A stretch of DNA of 64,000 bases from Oenanthe sinensis (Eukaryota > Streptophyta > Magnoliopsida > Apiales > Apiaceae): contig CM053794.1 in the NCBI GenBank assembly GCA_028671895.1, positions 21,562,501 through 21,626,500 of the forward strand, given 5' to 3'. This document shows positions 45,901 to 57,430 of this stretch, piece by piece. The notes beneath the pieces were generated by a model, which was not told where the DNA came from, did not search any database, and saw only the letters and a list, made by a program, of their open reading frames with translations. A program made the position numbers and the translations under genes. Within the stretch, counting starts at the first letter, position 1; each line of letters starts with the position of its first letter.

Positions 45901-46061
45901 TATGTAAGAGTTCAAAACGTTGACAAACTGCCAACGTTAATGTCTGCTAGTAAAACGATAAGATGTGCCAAAGCTGAATCGGCATTTTGGATCATATTAA
46001 TTGTAAGCGCCATATCCCTGTACAAATTCAAACTTTCATATAATATTAGCCAGCTCTACCC

Positions 46062-46070
46062 TATATAAAG
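46062..46070 (+). promoter_or_regulatory. TATA box of Kunitz gene 4
   Basis: TATATAAAG, about 46 bp before the ATG and in the same context (CTACCC upstream) as gene 3. Confidence 0.75.
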
Positions 46071-46115
46071 AAGCCATTTCATTATGATAATGCATACATC
46101 AAACCACAACTGAAA

Positions 46116-46763
46116 ATGAAGATCACAATTCTTTTATTTTCCTTCCTTCTCATTGCCTTCCAAAACAGCATTTTTCTCGCATCCGCTGCAAATGATAAAG
46201 TCCTTGACATAGACGGCCGCCACCTTCGGGCAGGCACAAATTACTACATATTGCCCGTGGTCCGAGGCAACGGAGGTGGACTGAAAATAAACAAATTAAC
46301 CATTCAAGGAATTACCCAGTGCCCGCTAGGTGTGATCCAAGAGCCGAATGAGGTCAATAGAGGCACCCCCGTGATATTTTTACCACTAAACCCGAAAAAA
46401 AATACAATACGAGTATCTTCGGATTTGAACGTAAAATTTTCGGATCCAACGCAATTCCTCTGCGTGTACAAGAATAACGGACAACCAACTGTGTGGAGGC
46501 TTCAAAGTGAAGCTTCGGATCAACTTTTCTTGTCAACCGGAGGAGCTATAGGCAATCCTGGATACCTTACAGAACAAAGCTGGTTCAGAATTGAGAAACT
46601 TGAGGGTCCGGAAAATTGGTATAAATTTGTGTATTGTCCCGAGGTGTGCGACACTTGTAAACCTGTTTGTGGTGATCTTGGTCTCGTAATTGAAAAGAGC
46701 GGAACTAGACGTTTGGCTTTAAACACTGGAAAGCCTTTCGAAGTTTTCTTTAAGAAGGCCTAA
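46116..46763 (+). CDS. Kunitz-type (miraculin-like) protease inhibitor, subfamily B, gene 4
   Basis: 215 residues, intronless, near-identical in layout to gene 3. Signal peptide MKITILLFSFLLIAFQNSIF plus LASA, Kunitz signature VLDIDGRHLRAGTNYYI at 29-45, cysteines at 69, 116, 174, 178, 181 and 185. The predicted reactive loop is NPKKNTIR (92-99) with Lys94 and Lys95, so a trypsin-type specificity is plausible where gene 3 has none. One codon shorter before the first cysteine than gene 3. It pairs divergently with the killed subfamily A copy at 42159, with about 4 kb of inserted and flanking DNA between them. Confidence 0.94.
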   Translation: MKITILLFSFLLIAFQNSIFLASAANDKVLDIDGRHLRAGTNYYILPVVRGNGGGLKINKLTIQGITQCPLGVIQEPNEVNRGTPVIFLPLNPKKNTIRVSSDLNVKFSDPTQFLCVYKNNGQPTVWRLQSEASDQLFLSTGGAIGNPGYLTEQSWFRIEKLEGPENWYKFVYCPEVCDTCKPVCGDLGLVIEKSGTRRLALNTGKPFEVFFKKA

Positions 46764-46983
46764 GGTTTTAACAAAACATCATGAAGGTTGTTTCGCTAGT
46801 GTGTTAATTAAATAAATAACAATCCTGTTTGGAATTTTAATATCTCATGTGTATGTATTATAAAGTTAATAAAGACTATTTAGATCTTAGTCTGTGATGC
46901 CTACTAGGCATGCATTCATTTTATTATTACTTTCAAGCAAAGTTTCTGTAAGTAATTATATACAGTATATGTGACAATATGTA

Positions 46984-47195
46984 GTGCCCGTTTGGCGAAA
47001 CTTATAAGTAACTTATAAGTTGAAAAAATTGGTATATATGTACTTTTTCTGAAAATAAGTAACTTATTTTCAAATTTGGAAATAAGATTTGGTCTTAAAT
47101 TTCTAAAATAAATATTAATTTTCAAAAAAAAAAATGAAAATACTTTTTTTAAAAAAGTAACTTATTACTTATAAGCTAAGCCAAACACCCCTGTA
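46984..47195. mobile_element. GTGTTTGGC-type MITE in gene 4 3' flank
   Basis: The left end GTGCCCGTTTGGCGAAACTT and right end AGCCAAACACCCCTG are inverted. ACTTATAAGT palindromes lie just inside both ends. About 212 bp, flanked by TA. Confidence 0.7.
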
Positions 47196-47639
47196 AATCA
47201 CTTTCATGGTTCATTAATATTAATTATGGATTAATTTCATTTCACTCTTTCTTTAGTTTACTGATCCGAACCCGTGAAATAAACTAACAAGGGCTAACTT
47301 ATATAAGAACTATAAAATCAAAATAAGAAACAAATGAATATGTCAAAATACATACAAATTCTCTTCATAGCTAGTGAGTTAATTCAACTACTTTATAAAT
47401 TTAATTTTTTTTCCATCTGAATCAAAGAAAAAGAACTGCAACTCTCCTCTTTGTTTTCTATATTTTATTTTAATTTCTGAATTTATATATTGTGTATTTC
47501 ATTGTATCCGCGCAGGGGGTCATTTTTGGTTTTGGATAGATAATTCAAGATGAGATACTCATTAGATATATTGAATTTATTTTTCATAATGTACACTAGA
47601 GGGAAACAGGGTAAAACTGACTGACAAAAAATGATCAGT

Positions 47640-48300
47640 TAAAATGAAAATCGATCGGTTAAAGCGGCAAAATCAACCGGAACACATGGTCGGAAATAAT
47701 TTAGTAAATAATTTAGTCAGAAATGGTTAATTGGTCAGGTTTAGCAAATACAACCGACCGGCGCCGGTCGGTTATATGAATTGCCTAATGGTGGAATTTG
47801 GGCCCACCAAGCCACGTGAAAGATGATGTGGCCATTAAAACTGACCGACGTTCGTCGGTCATAGGTGGGAAAATATGACACTATTTTGTCAAATTTTGAC
47901 TTTGCAGTAAAATCGATCGATCTTGTTCGGTTATACATTTTTCTATTTTTTATAAATTTGAAGACTAAGTGACGGTCGTTTTAATTCGAAGGTGGTCGGC
48001 TTTATAAGGTTGAAGCTGTCGGTTTTATGTTCAATTTGGCCGGTTTTAGTTAATTTAAAATATGGCCCAATTGGTTGGGTTTACGTGAAATTGGTCAGTT
48101 TAGTCGATCTTGCACTATGGTTATCTCGGTTGGTTTTACTTGGAACTGGTCGGTTTTAGATTTAATTATTTGGTAAGAGTGGCCGGTTTATTGTTGAATG
48201 CGGTCGGTTTAATATGTCATTTTGTCTTTTTTATATTTGAATATGGTCGAATTTATATGAATGTGGTCGGTTTTCTAGGTAGTTATTTTTTGGACAGGTT
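47640..48300. repeat. left sub-terminal CGGTCGG repeats of the CACTA element
   Basis: More than fifteen copies of (C)GGTCGG or its complement, usually followed by TTTTA or TTTAT. The right side has matching copies at 52308-52690. Confidence 0.85.
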
Positions 48301-48724
48301 TCTGCTACAATTTTAATTATACCATTTCTGCAGCACATACATACAAGCCCTGTAACATTCCAATAGCATTTACAAGCCTCAACCAAGTATCCAGAAAATA
48401 ATTTTATCATCTAAATCAAAAACTCAACAAAATCAAATAATTCACTCTAATCCAAAATCAAAGACTACATATGCAAAAGTTAACCAAAAACTTATATATA
48501 CCAACTTAAAACGTCATCGGTACCTACTACAATAAAGTAGGTACCTCCACCAACACCACTAGTTCCAAATGATTTAAACAAGCAGCATCATAATTTAAAG
48601 TAGCATCATTCATCAAAAACAACCATCAGCCCAACAAAACAACCATTAAACAAAATCAAAAACAGTAGTCTAGTAACCAGCCACATAACAGAAGCAATGT
48701 TTAGAGAAACAGGCCATAAATTAA

Positions 48725-51700
48725 CTAGTCTAGGGAAACATTTGTCACACTGATGTTGCTACCATCCTCGCCATCCTCTTAGTCATCCTTATTCGCATCC
48801 TCGTCCGTACCGGGATCAGATGACTCCCCATCAGTAAAGTTCATTTGTTCCAGCGCCTTTGCGGCTTCGGCCTCCGCACATGCCTAAAATAAATTTCAAT
48901 AAATCATACCATGTATGTAATATATATGTAAAATATATATGTACTTATATTTTTATTCAAATTTATCAAAATTTAAAAGCATTTTCATGGGAAGTGCCTT
49001 TAACAACAACACTTGAATTTGACTCAGATCTAGTAGAAAACTTGTACCCATTAACACAACAAGTTTCAAAAGTCATGATTTTAAGTGTCGGTCGTGCAAG
49101 TAAGCTCTCAAAATGAGGACGATTCACGTCATCATTCTCAACCTACACATTATTCAAGACATCCATGTGAAGTATAACCTATAAAATAACAAAATATATA
49201 TGTGATAAGTACAAGAAATAAAAATACTGTTTTAAATATAAACCTTTTTCGTGAACCAACTTTTAAATCTTGTTTTGATGTAATGATCTAATTCTTGAGG
49301 TGTCGTTTCAGGACGTTGTTGCATAACACGATTTTCATACTTCCTGAAACATATTAATAATACAAATTATATTACAATTTTCACAAATTGAAGAACATAA
49401 TAGATATTTAAAAAATTGATACCTTAAGTAAGGTTGTACTTCCAGACAGTTTAAACGAAAGTATGCTTTAACAATCTTTCGTTCATTATCACTCATATAC
49501 CGAGTGCCTTCTTTGCCGGTAAATTGAAAGGGATATTTGAAAACTTCTAAATTATTCGTATAACTTTGGTCATCCAAAACTTCATTATGCCATATTTTAT
49601 TATGAACCATTTCAGAGTTAGACGCAAAATAAAATAAATATAAATTGACAATTTCCTCTTCCATATATCGTTCCACAATTGAACCTTCAACTCAAGCTTT
49701 ATTTCCAATTATGCCTTTAAATTTCCCCAATAAACGCTCAATAGAATACATCCAAATATAATAGGCAACTCCTGTAAGTTTGCATTGTTCCTCTAAATGT
49801 ACAACCAAGTGTTCCATCGAATCATAGAAGGTTAGAGGAAAAATAGTTTCTAAATAACACATTGCTTTGATAACGGATTTTTCCATATTCTCCAATTCAC
49901 TTTTTAGAATAACGGATGAGCACAAATGACTAAAGAAATTTGAAATTGTAGTCAAGGCATCCACAATTGGTTGGGGTAGAAGCTCACGTAAGTAAAGAGG
50001 CATTAATTTTTGAAGAAAAATGTGATAATCATGTGACTTGAATTCAAAATTTTTTAACTCACTAACATTACAACAACGAGATATATTTGAAGCATAACCG
50101 TCTTGAAGCTTAAGTGAAAAAATCTATTCGCACAAAAGTTTAAGTTGTTTCCTATTGAGAGTCAATGATGCTTTAGGTTTCTTGCCATTTTCTAACATCC
50201 ATAGATGAGGTAACAAATTAAAGTATTTGCAATCCAATCTTGCATTTTTATGAGCCTTTGATTTTGCTGCATTTATGACAGTGAAGAATATATTCTCGAA
50301 CACATTTTTTTCAGTATGCATGATATCAATGTAATGTTGAACACTATGTGATGACCAATAAAGGAGTTTATAAAACATCGATTTGTGTGTCCAATGATGG
50401 TCAACTCCGTAGCCAGAAGGTCTTAATTTGGAAGTAGTTTTTCCATGTGGTGAGAAAATGACCCCATCAATTAAATTCTTTACATTCTCACCGGACAACG
50501 ACCACGAAACACTCTCGTTTCGATAGTATCAAATAGATTGCTTGATTTCCACATTGGATCATTGGGTTCAAGAAATATTCTATTAGTGCCATGAAAACAA
50601 CATTTTCTAGAATATTTCAATTGAAATCCTTGTACACTTCTAAGACAAATTGGACATCCCATTTTTCCTGTACCCGACCATCCGCTTATCATACTCATGG
50701 CAGGAAAATCACTGATCGTCCACATAAGAGATGCTCTCATTATAAAATTTTGCTTCCGAAATTGATCAAATGTTTCTACCACATTATTCCACAATGTCTT
50801 TCATTCTTCAATGAGAGGCCTTAGGTATATGTTGATATCTTTACCTGTATCATTCAGGCCTGGCACTATATCAGTCAAAAACATGTAAGGCTTTTTCATA
50901 CATATTGAAGCTGGAAGATTATATATAACAATCATAATTGGCCACACACTATATATTTTCTTCCCCAAATTACCAAATGGGTTGAAACCATCGGTTGCAA
51001 GTCCAAGCCTTACATTATGAATCTCTTCAGCAAATAACGGGTAGCGACGATCAAAATTTTTTCATTCTTCACCATCCGTGGGATGACTAAGTTCTCCCTC
51101 TTTCACATCTCTATTTTTGTACGGCTTCATATGCTCCAATATATGTGTCGACATATATAAGCGTTGTAATCTTGGAATCAAAGGAAAATGTCTCGAGATT
51201 TTCTTTGTTATTTTCTTACCATTCTTCCTCGACATGACTTTTAAACGATTTTCACCATGTACATCACATTGAACTTTATCTTTATCATTCTCGTAAAATA
51301 ACATACAATCGTTTTCATATGCACCAATTTTTTCGTACTCAATTCTCAAACTCTTCATAATCTTCTTCACTTCATAATAAGATTCGGGCAATGTATGCTC
51401 TTTTGGTAAAACATCCTTAATGAGTTTAAGCAAACTATCAAAAACCTTGTTACTACAATACGAGGTATTTTCGAATTCTAATAGCTTTGTGGTAAAATTC
51501 ATTCTTGTGTACTTTGTGTTACCGGGATAAATATGGACACTATTTTGAATAATCACATTATAAAACTCTTTAGCAATATTGTTCGGAGCTTCCTCTACAT
51601 TATTAGTATTCATGGTGTCATAAAATTCATCATTTTCTCCGGCGACATCCCTTAATTAACATGGCATTCACGTCTATCGGCTCCTCTATTCGTGGCAATT

Positions 51701-52000
51701 TTCGACGACGACGACCTTGCCTTCGCCGAATATGTACTACTCTATGCACTTCTTTTTCACCATGTAAATTCCACACCGTATAACCATCACACATTCCATT
51801 CGAAATCAAATGATATTGAACTTCGTCAAGTGTGGTCCAATATAAATTTTTACAAGGGAATCGAGTTTACCTCCATTCATTCCAAATTCATTTACGAATT
51901 TTATAAATTCATCCACACCATCGATCATTATATTCCCAATTTATTGTCATTTGATCATTTTGCAACCTATTATTTATCCATTTTCGATCTTTAACAGACA
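48725..52000 (-). pseudogene. TNP2-like CACTA transposase, decayed
   Basis: Minus strand. 51680-52000 holds a damaged N-terminal transposase-associated domain (DEFIKFVNEFGMNGGKLDSL; VWNLHGEKEV). 50480-51613 in one frame holds the TNP2 core: SYYEVKKIMKSLRIEYEKIG, LIPRLQRLYMS and SLMWTISDFPAMSMISGWSG. TGA stops at about 51059 and 50795 replace probable Trp codons. After a frameshift, 50124-50498 has MHTEKNVFENIFFTV, 49692-50003 the DUF4218-type YIWMYSIERLLGKFKG, and 49335-49676 continues. Exon-like pieces at 48976-49140 (FETCCVNGYKFST) and 48725-48880 (acidic tail) complete it. One stop (49687-49689 region) fits CGA to TGA. Confidence 0.85.
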
Positions 52001-52307
52001 TCTACACATACACATACATAAAAGTGTGTAAAATATACATACAAAAAACATATTTCCATGTGCAAATGATAATCTAAAGACAAAGAATATATATAATAGA
52101 AAACCAAATTAAAGACAACATATATAAAATGGATAACTTATATTTAATTAGCTCTTCTTTCTCTTCTCTATAGCTAGCTTGATCTCCTCTTATTTCTCTT
52201 CTCTTTATCTCCACTTTTTTCTTTTATCGGTTTCTAATTTTGTTAATATAATTACAATGAACAAGTACAAAACTATCTGTTTTTTACTTTTTCTACAACT
52301 AAAACCG

Positions 52308-52690
52308 ACCGCCATTATTAATCATTCGTCGGTTATAGGCACAGTAAATAAAAAAAAAGTGGAAAAATATCTTTTCCGACCTTCGGTCGGTCAGTTATGG
52401 ACAAGTACATAAAATGGTGTCGTTTTTTGTCATAAATTAGTTGTTCAATTAAAAATTAAATTATACATGAGCAACTAAAATCGACCGTCAACATGGTCAA
52501 TTTTGTTGGTGACACCGTGTACAAAACGACGTCGTTTTTGTACCCGGTTAAAAATCAAATTCTATGGAAGTAGCTATTTCTGACTGCGGTAAAATATCGG
52601 TCAGTTTTACATTTATATAACCGACCGATTCTTGTGTCAGTCGATTTTGTACCACCACGCTTTGTTGATCGATTTTGCCCGGTCGGAAAT
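52308..52690. repeat. right sub-terminal repeats of the CACTA element
   Basis: AACCGACCG, GGTCGGTCAG and related motifs in both orientations, the counterpart of the left block. Confidence 0.8.
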
Positions 52691-52938
52691 TATCTATTTT
52701 GTTATAGTGGTAGTTGTAAGAAATAAATTATTTTTGTTATCTAATTAACCAATCACAATGAAGATGCAAAATACACCATGCTAATTCCAAACATTAGATA
52801 TATTTGTTATCTTTAAAATGTATATTTTAGTTTTTGAAATTATAAAAAAAACAATTTTAAATTTTTAGTCAAACATTAGTTAATTTAACTCCAAACAAAT
52901 CAAAATAAACATCTAATTAAATAGGGACGGAGGGAGTA

Positions 52939-53464
52939 ATATATAGAGAGAGAAGAGAGAGGTTCTCCCTTAAGAAATTTAAATCCATAACACTTTTATT
53001 ATAAATATTATAATCTTTGAACAAAATAAAATTTTACAATTAAAATTTCTACCAGAAAAAATAATACACTTTATATAAGTATATATCACAAGGAAGAATT
53101 CTACTGCTATTCGAATTCTTAAATTATTTAAGGATTAAATGCGAATATATCTGAGTAATGTAGTTTATTTAACTCCTCTTGAATTAGTTATACAAATAAA
53201 TAAATATATTGGATTATGGCCGGTGGAAATTTAGTATCCTGACCTAATTTTATATTTGACACTTACAAAAAAACAGAAAATAAAAAGAAGTCATTTTAAT
53301 CAAGCATTCCGACGAACAGAGATAAACATAACCAAAAGAAATTAAAACATCAAAGCATATTTATTTATTTATACCATCAAGTGAAAAGTGAACCAGTTCA
53401 AATACGCATTACATTGTCATAATTAAAGAGAAAACATTAAGTTTCTAATATAAACACAACATAT
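52939..53464. other. 3' flank of Kunitz gene 5
   Basis: AT-rich. Begins after an isolated Stowaway-like terminus (GGGACGGAGGGAGTA, 52924-52938) whose partner end is not found. No gene seen. Confidence 0.5.
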
Positions 53465-54085
53465 TTAAACCTTCAAGAAATTAACCTTGAAAGGTTTATC
53501 GCTGAGAACCAATCTTCTAACACGATTCTCTTTGACTGAGATGCCAATATCTCCACATACTGGTTTGCAGAAATCGCATACAGTCGGACAGAAAACTAAC
53601 TTGTAGTCATCCGAATCCGAATCGGAATATTTTTCAATCTTAAACCAACTGTCTAGAGTTTTAACTCCAGGGTTTCCTTTAACTCCTCGAGTGCTAACAA
53701 CATACTTCCCATCGTAGTTATCAAGCTTCCAAACCAATGATTGAATGCAAATCGTTGCACCTTGGAACTCGATGTTCAAATCAGTTGATTCGCGTATCAC
53801 GCCCTTTTTCGAATCAACCATTGTGAATGTTAACGGCAGGTTGCCATAGACTGTTTCAAATTTTTCTTGGACTACGTCCAAGGGGCAAGTCTCATTTCTG
53901 GTGCTACCTAGTGTTACACCACCTCCCCTGCCTCGGAAAACCGGCACGATGTAGTAATGAACACCTGCTCGGACTATATCACCGTTCGTGTCGCGTACTG
54001 CATCAGGCGATGCAACCCCCGAAACAAGAGAGTAAGTTGACAAAGCAACAACGAGGAATAGCATATGTAACAAATTTGACTTCAT
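53465..54085 (-). CDS. Kunitz-type (miraculin-like) protease inhibitor, subfamily A, gene 5
   Basis: 206 residues. An in-frame ATG lies 10 codons upstream (54115), but MKSNLLHMLFLVVALSTYSL is the conserved signal peptide, so 54085 is chosen. The Kunitz signature VRDTNGDIVRAGVHYYI is at 30-46. Cysteines at 67, 113, 166, 170, 173 and 177. N64 is in an NET sequon. The reactive loop reads DSKKG (91-95): the Pro of genes 1 and 2 is Ser but the basic pair is kept. It is the most divergent intact subfamily A member, for example RGRGGG where genes 1 and 2 have YGLGGG. No subfamily B partner is seen upstream. Confidence 0.94.
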   Translation of the reverse strand: MKSNLLHMLFLVVALSTYSLVSGVASPDAVRDTNGDIVRAGVHYYIVPVFRGRGGGVTLGSTRNETCPLDVVQEKFETVYGNLPLTFTMVDSKKGVIRESTDLNIEFQGATICIQSLVWKLDNYDGKYVVSTRGVKGNPGVKTLDSWFKIEKYSDSDSDDYKLVFCPTVCDFCKPVCGDIGISVKENRVRRLVLSDKPFKVNFLKV

Positions 54086-54274
54086 TGTAATCAATAAAGA
54101 TTTTGTATATCTCAATATTGTTTGATTGTTTATAGAGAGAAATGGTTATGTAACTCGATGAAATTATAATAACTCTGTGTTCATATCATATGCATGCATG
54201 AAAGTATTTTGGTCTTGTAAGAAAACGGTGGTGGCTATTATTTTATTATTATATTATTGCTTGGATAAGAACAG

Positions 54275-54288
54275 GTTACACGTGTGAC
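54275..54288. promoter_or_regulatory. G-box element of Kunitz gene 5
   Basis: GTTACACGTGTGAC keeps the CACGTG core with one change in the outer palindrome, about 190 bp before the ATG. Confidence 0.6.
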
Positions 54289-54299
54289 AGTATATTATA

Positions 54300-56374
54300 T
54301 ATAATCTTTTGCTGTATAAAAATAACATAAAAGTGATCGTGTTTTCAACACGTTAACGAAAATAAAAATAATTAATATAAACATTTACTCCCTTCGTATT
54401 ATAGTAATTTTTAAAAATCAAACCTGTTTAAGTTTGATCGTAAGTTATATATTATTAATTTATAATTTTAAAGGTTTAAAATTAAATTAAGTTTAATAAT
54501 ATATTAAATATACTTTTAATAATATTTTTTCATAATTTTTTCTTTTAATTAATAATAATTATCAATTTATATTCAAAATTGAGTTATTTTTATAAAATAT
54601 ATAATAAAATATTTTTATACTTGTACGGTTGTACCTCTCTATTATGTTATATTTTGTTATATTCTTGCGAAGGTCTTTTGCGTACCGGTTATGCGAACCA
54701 AGTTATATGTCAAAAACTATGTTCCGACTCGCGCGCTTTGCAAATTATGTTCAACTCCGGCTGCCCTCGCCCATCTCATTTAGTCGACTATAGTCTATAG
54801 ATAAGGCCATCCACCACGTAAGGATATTCAAAAAATAAATTGTTTAGTAATTTTTTGAGAGATATAAAAATTATATGACACATTCGTATAGGTAAGTTGA
54901 ACAAGTTTTATGAATAATATTGTTGCAAACCATTTTACAAGGCTATGAATTTATTAAGAAGAGTATTAGTTCATCCTAACACATATATGAGAATAAAAGA
55001 AGAATACTACCCTCCTTTATTAATAGGAATGGTAGTAGTATATATAAAGATGAGTTCTTTTGTGATTTTGTTTGATTTATTGAATTTATATATTCCTAAT
55101 TGGGTTATGTCCATTCTTACGAGAGTCTCTTTAATAAATTGTGAAATTAAATTTTGATTTGAGAAAAGTTTGAGTGCGGGAATATGTTTTCACTAACTAA
55201 TATGAGAGGTTCAAGAATTTTTTTATGTTTGTGCGACATACTTTATGCACTAGTTAGGTATCAATTCAAGTCCACAAGACATTGATACTCAAAAACTGAT
55301 CATCTATTGTCTATAATACTCTTTAAACTATTTTTCTTTTGAATAGGGAATGTTGGAATTTATATATTTTATTATTTCAAATAAATAAAATATTATTCCA
55401 AATATTAGTTAACTTCGAATGAAAGATAACATATTTTTTAATTTAAATGTAAGACTTTAAATTTGAGACATTTTACTTTTTAACTTCTCCATTTAAATTT
55501 GTGACATATGCTTATATAGTTCTTTGGGAGTTACAAGTTTTCACCAAATATAAAGGAGATATATTATTTCAATATATTTTCGTTAACATAATAGTATGGG
55601 GTGAAGAAGATAAACGACTATTTATTTCATAACCAACGGGCTGTGTGTCGTAACCTATTGGTAAAAATGTTAAAATATGGAGTAGTCATAGACCATTTTC
55701 TACACAAGCCATGTCTTGCAATTTAAACACTTACTAATTAATATATACAGAGGGATCCAAAAAAATCAACTATATAAAATTCTACAAAGATTGAGTTTCT
55801 GGTATATAGTTGAGTGCTTACAAGTAGTTAGATAGTCTTCTGATCTTCATATATGAGGTGCGGGGGGAAATCGAATTTTGTAGAATATCAATTATTTTCC
55901 AAACAAATAAAATTAGAGGAAAAAATGGGATGTGTACTAATAATAAAGAATTTATGTTAACTTAAGCATTTAAGGATTAAGGATTCTGGTATAAAAGGGA
56001 TTATTTAGAACATAATAGACAAAATTAATTAAATAATTAGAGAATAATAAGGGCCTGAATAGTAATAAATTCATAGCATAAACTAAAATTAAGGGATAAC
56101 CCATTTCATTGTCGAGATGTCTTATAGAAAGATATATGGTAAGAACGTTCAGGGGAATTAAATATTCCATGAGGAATAAAATTTAAAAATGGACTTGTAA
56201 AAACTTAGTAAGTAGGATGAGAACTGTTGATGCGTAGTAATGTAAAAGGAGGAATATGTGGTAGTGAAATAAGGCTAACATGGGCAACTAGAATCAATGA
56301 GGAGTAAAATATTGTAGTTAAAACAATGTCATAAAAAGTCAGAAAACAATTCCTACTACTATTAAGGAAAACTC
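54300..56374. other. intergenic, no gene recognised
   Basis: 54640-54810 resembles sequence upstream of Kunitz gene 2. ACTCCCTTCGTATTATAG near 54387 may be a Stowaway-like end. The remainder is AT-rich with no assignable motif. Confidence 0.5.
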
Positions 56375-57430
56375 TAAGAATGGCTATTGTAAGCTGGAAC
56401 ATAAGGTCTAAGTGAGGAGGAAGCAATGTGACAAGCAAGGCCACTAAATAGGTATCACAAAACAAAGTTACTCTTTCTAATGGAAACAAGGTTAACCGAG
56501 GGTAAGTTAGTATTATCTGTAGTAGACATGGTTTTGACCATGGGTTCGAGGAACCTAGAACTGAATTATGTGGAGGGATAACGGTGCTATGGAAAGATAA
56601 GGTGGAAATTACCAACCTAATATCATCATCAAATCATTTTAGTTTTTTGGTAAGATGGGATTATCAACCAAAACGTTGGCATTTTTGTGGCTTTTACGGG
56701 AACCCAAAGGTACCCAACAGACAACACACTCAGGAGTTATTACAAAAACTTAAAACCATAATGAGTGGACCATGACTGGTCATGGAAGACTTCAATGAAA
56801 TTTTAAGCCAAGAAGATAAGGAAGGAGGGGAAGCGAAAAGTGATTCCCAAATAGAAGCTTTTCGCATTACGTTGGATGTCAATGCACTATAACCATTGGA
56901 GTATAGAGGCAATCACTTTACATGGATTAGGAATACGGTTGATGGTTGTATAAAAGAAAGATTAGATTGGGCAATGGAAAACAAGGAATAGTTGGAATAG
57001 TTCCCTAATAGTACACTAACTCAGCTTGATTTCTTTCACTCTGATCATAAAACTTTAAATTTGTGCCCGAAGGATCGACTACCAGAAATAATAGAAAACG
57101 AGCAAGGTTAAGATTTGAGAACATGTGGGTTAGAGAACCTTACTGCAAGGAAATTAAAGCTTCTAGCTAGATGTCAACAAACCAATCTGCAATGCTATCA
57201 ACTATTAGTAATATCAAACAATGTTCTACCAACCTAGCAGCTTGGAATCAATCAAAATTTGGGCCTGTTGCTAGAGATATCAAAGAAACATACCAACAAA
57301 TTATACACCTCCATGATATCCAAGACCAACTAGAAGATATCGGGCAACTAAAAGTGGTGCAAGCAAAAAAAAGTTAAATGAGTTGTTGCGCAAAGAAGAA
57401 GTAGAGTCAATAATGCGATTTTAACTTCCG
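56375..57430 (+). pseudogene. L1-type LINE ORF2 endonuclease remnant
   Basis: Starts MAIVSWNIRSK, like the beginning of the ORF2 endonuclease. It continues GGITVLWKDKVEI, KRWHFCGFYGNPKVPNR, LVMEDFNEILSQEDKEGG, YRGNHFTWIRN and IKERLDWAMENKE, the ordered motifs of the exo-endo-phosphatase domain that nicks target DNA. It ends with the linker QCSTNLAAWNQSKFGPVARD at about 57213-57275. Several stops sit where Trp or Arg is expected. Reverse transcriptase is not found downstream. Confidence 0.85.

Larger units (their letters stand above)
47594..52709 (-). mobile_element. CACTA (En/Spm-type) DNA transposon, complete ends, dead
   Basis: The left end is CACTAGAGGGAAACAGGG. The right end read inward is CACTATAACAAAATAG. 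A 3-bp duplication GTA flanks both (47591-47593, 52710-52712), as is usual for CACTA elements. Sub-terminal regions (47640-48300, 52300-52690) are packed with GGTCGGTTTT-type motifs in both orientations. Such motifs are the binding sites for the accessory DNA-binding protein in this class. The transposase region is on the minus strand and is full of stops. Confidence 0.92.

Noticed and set aside
51692..51994. 100-codon plus-strand ORF inside the CACTA element
   Set aside because: It is antisense to the damaged N-terminal part of the transposase, which better explains the sequence.
45476..52938. One large element between opposed Stowaway-like termini
   Set aside because: The span holds Kunitz gene 4 and a complete CACTA element with its own target duplication. 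The two termini are better taken as ends of separate MITEs.
56205..56615. 136-codon minus-strand ORF
   Set aside because: It is antisense to the LINE endonuclease remnant, which has recognisable ordered motifs on the plus strand.
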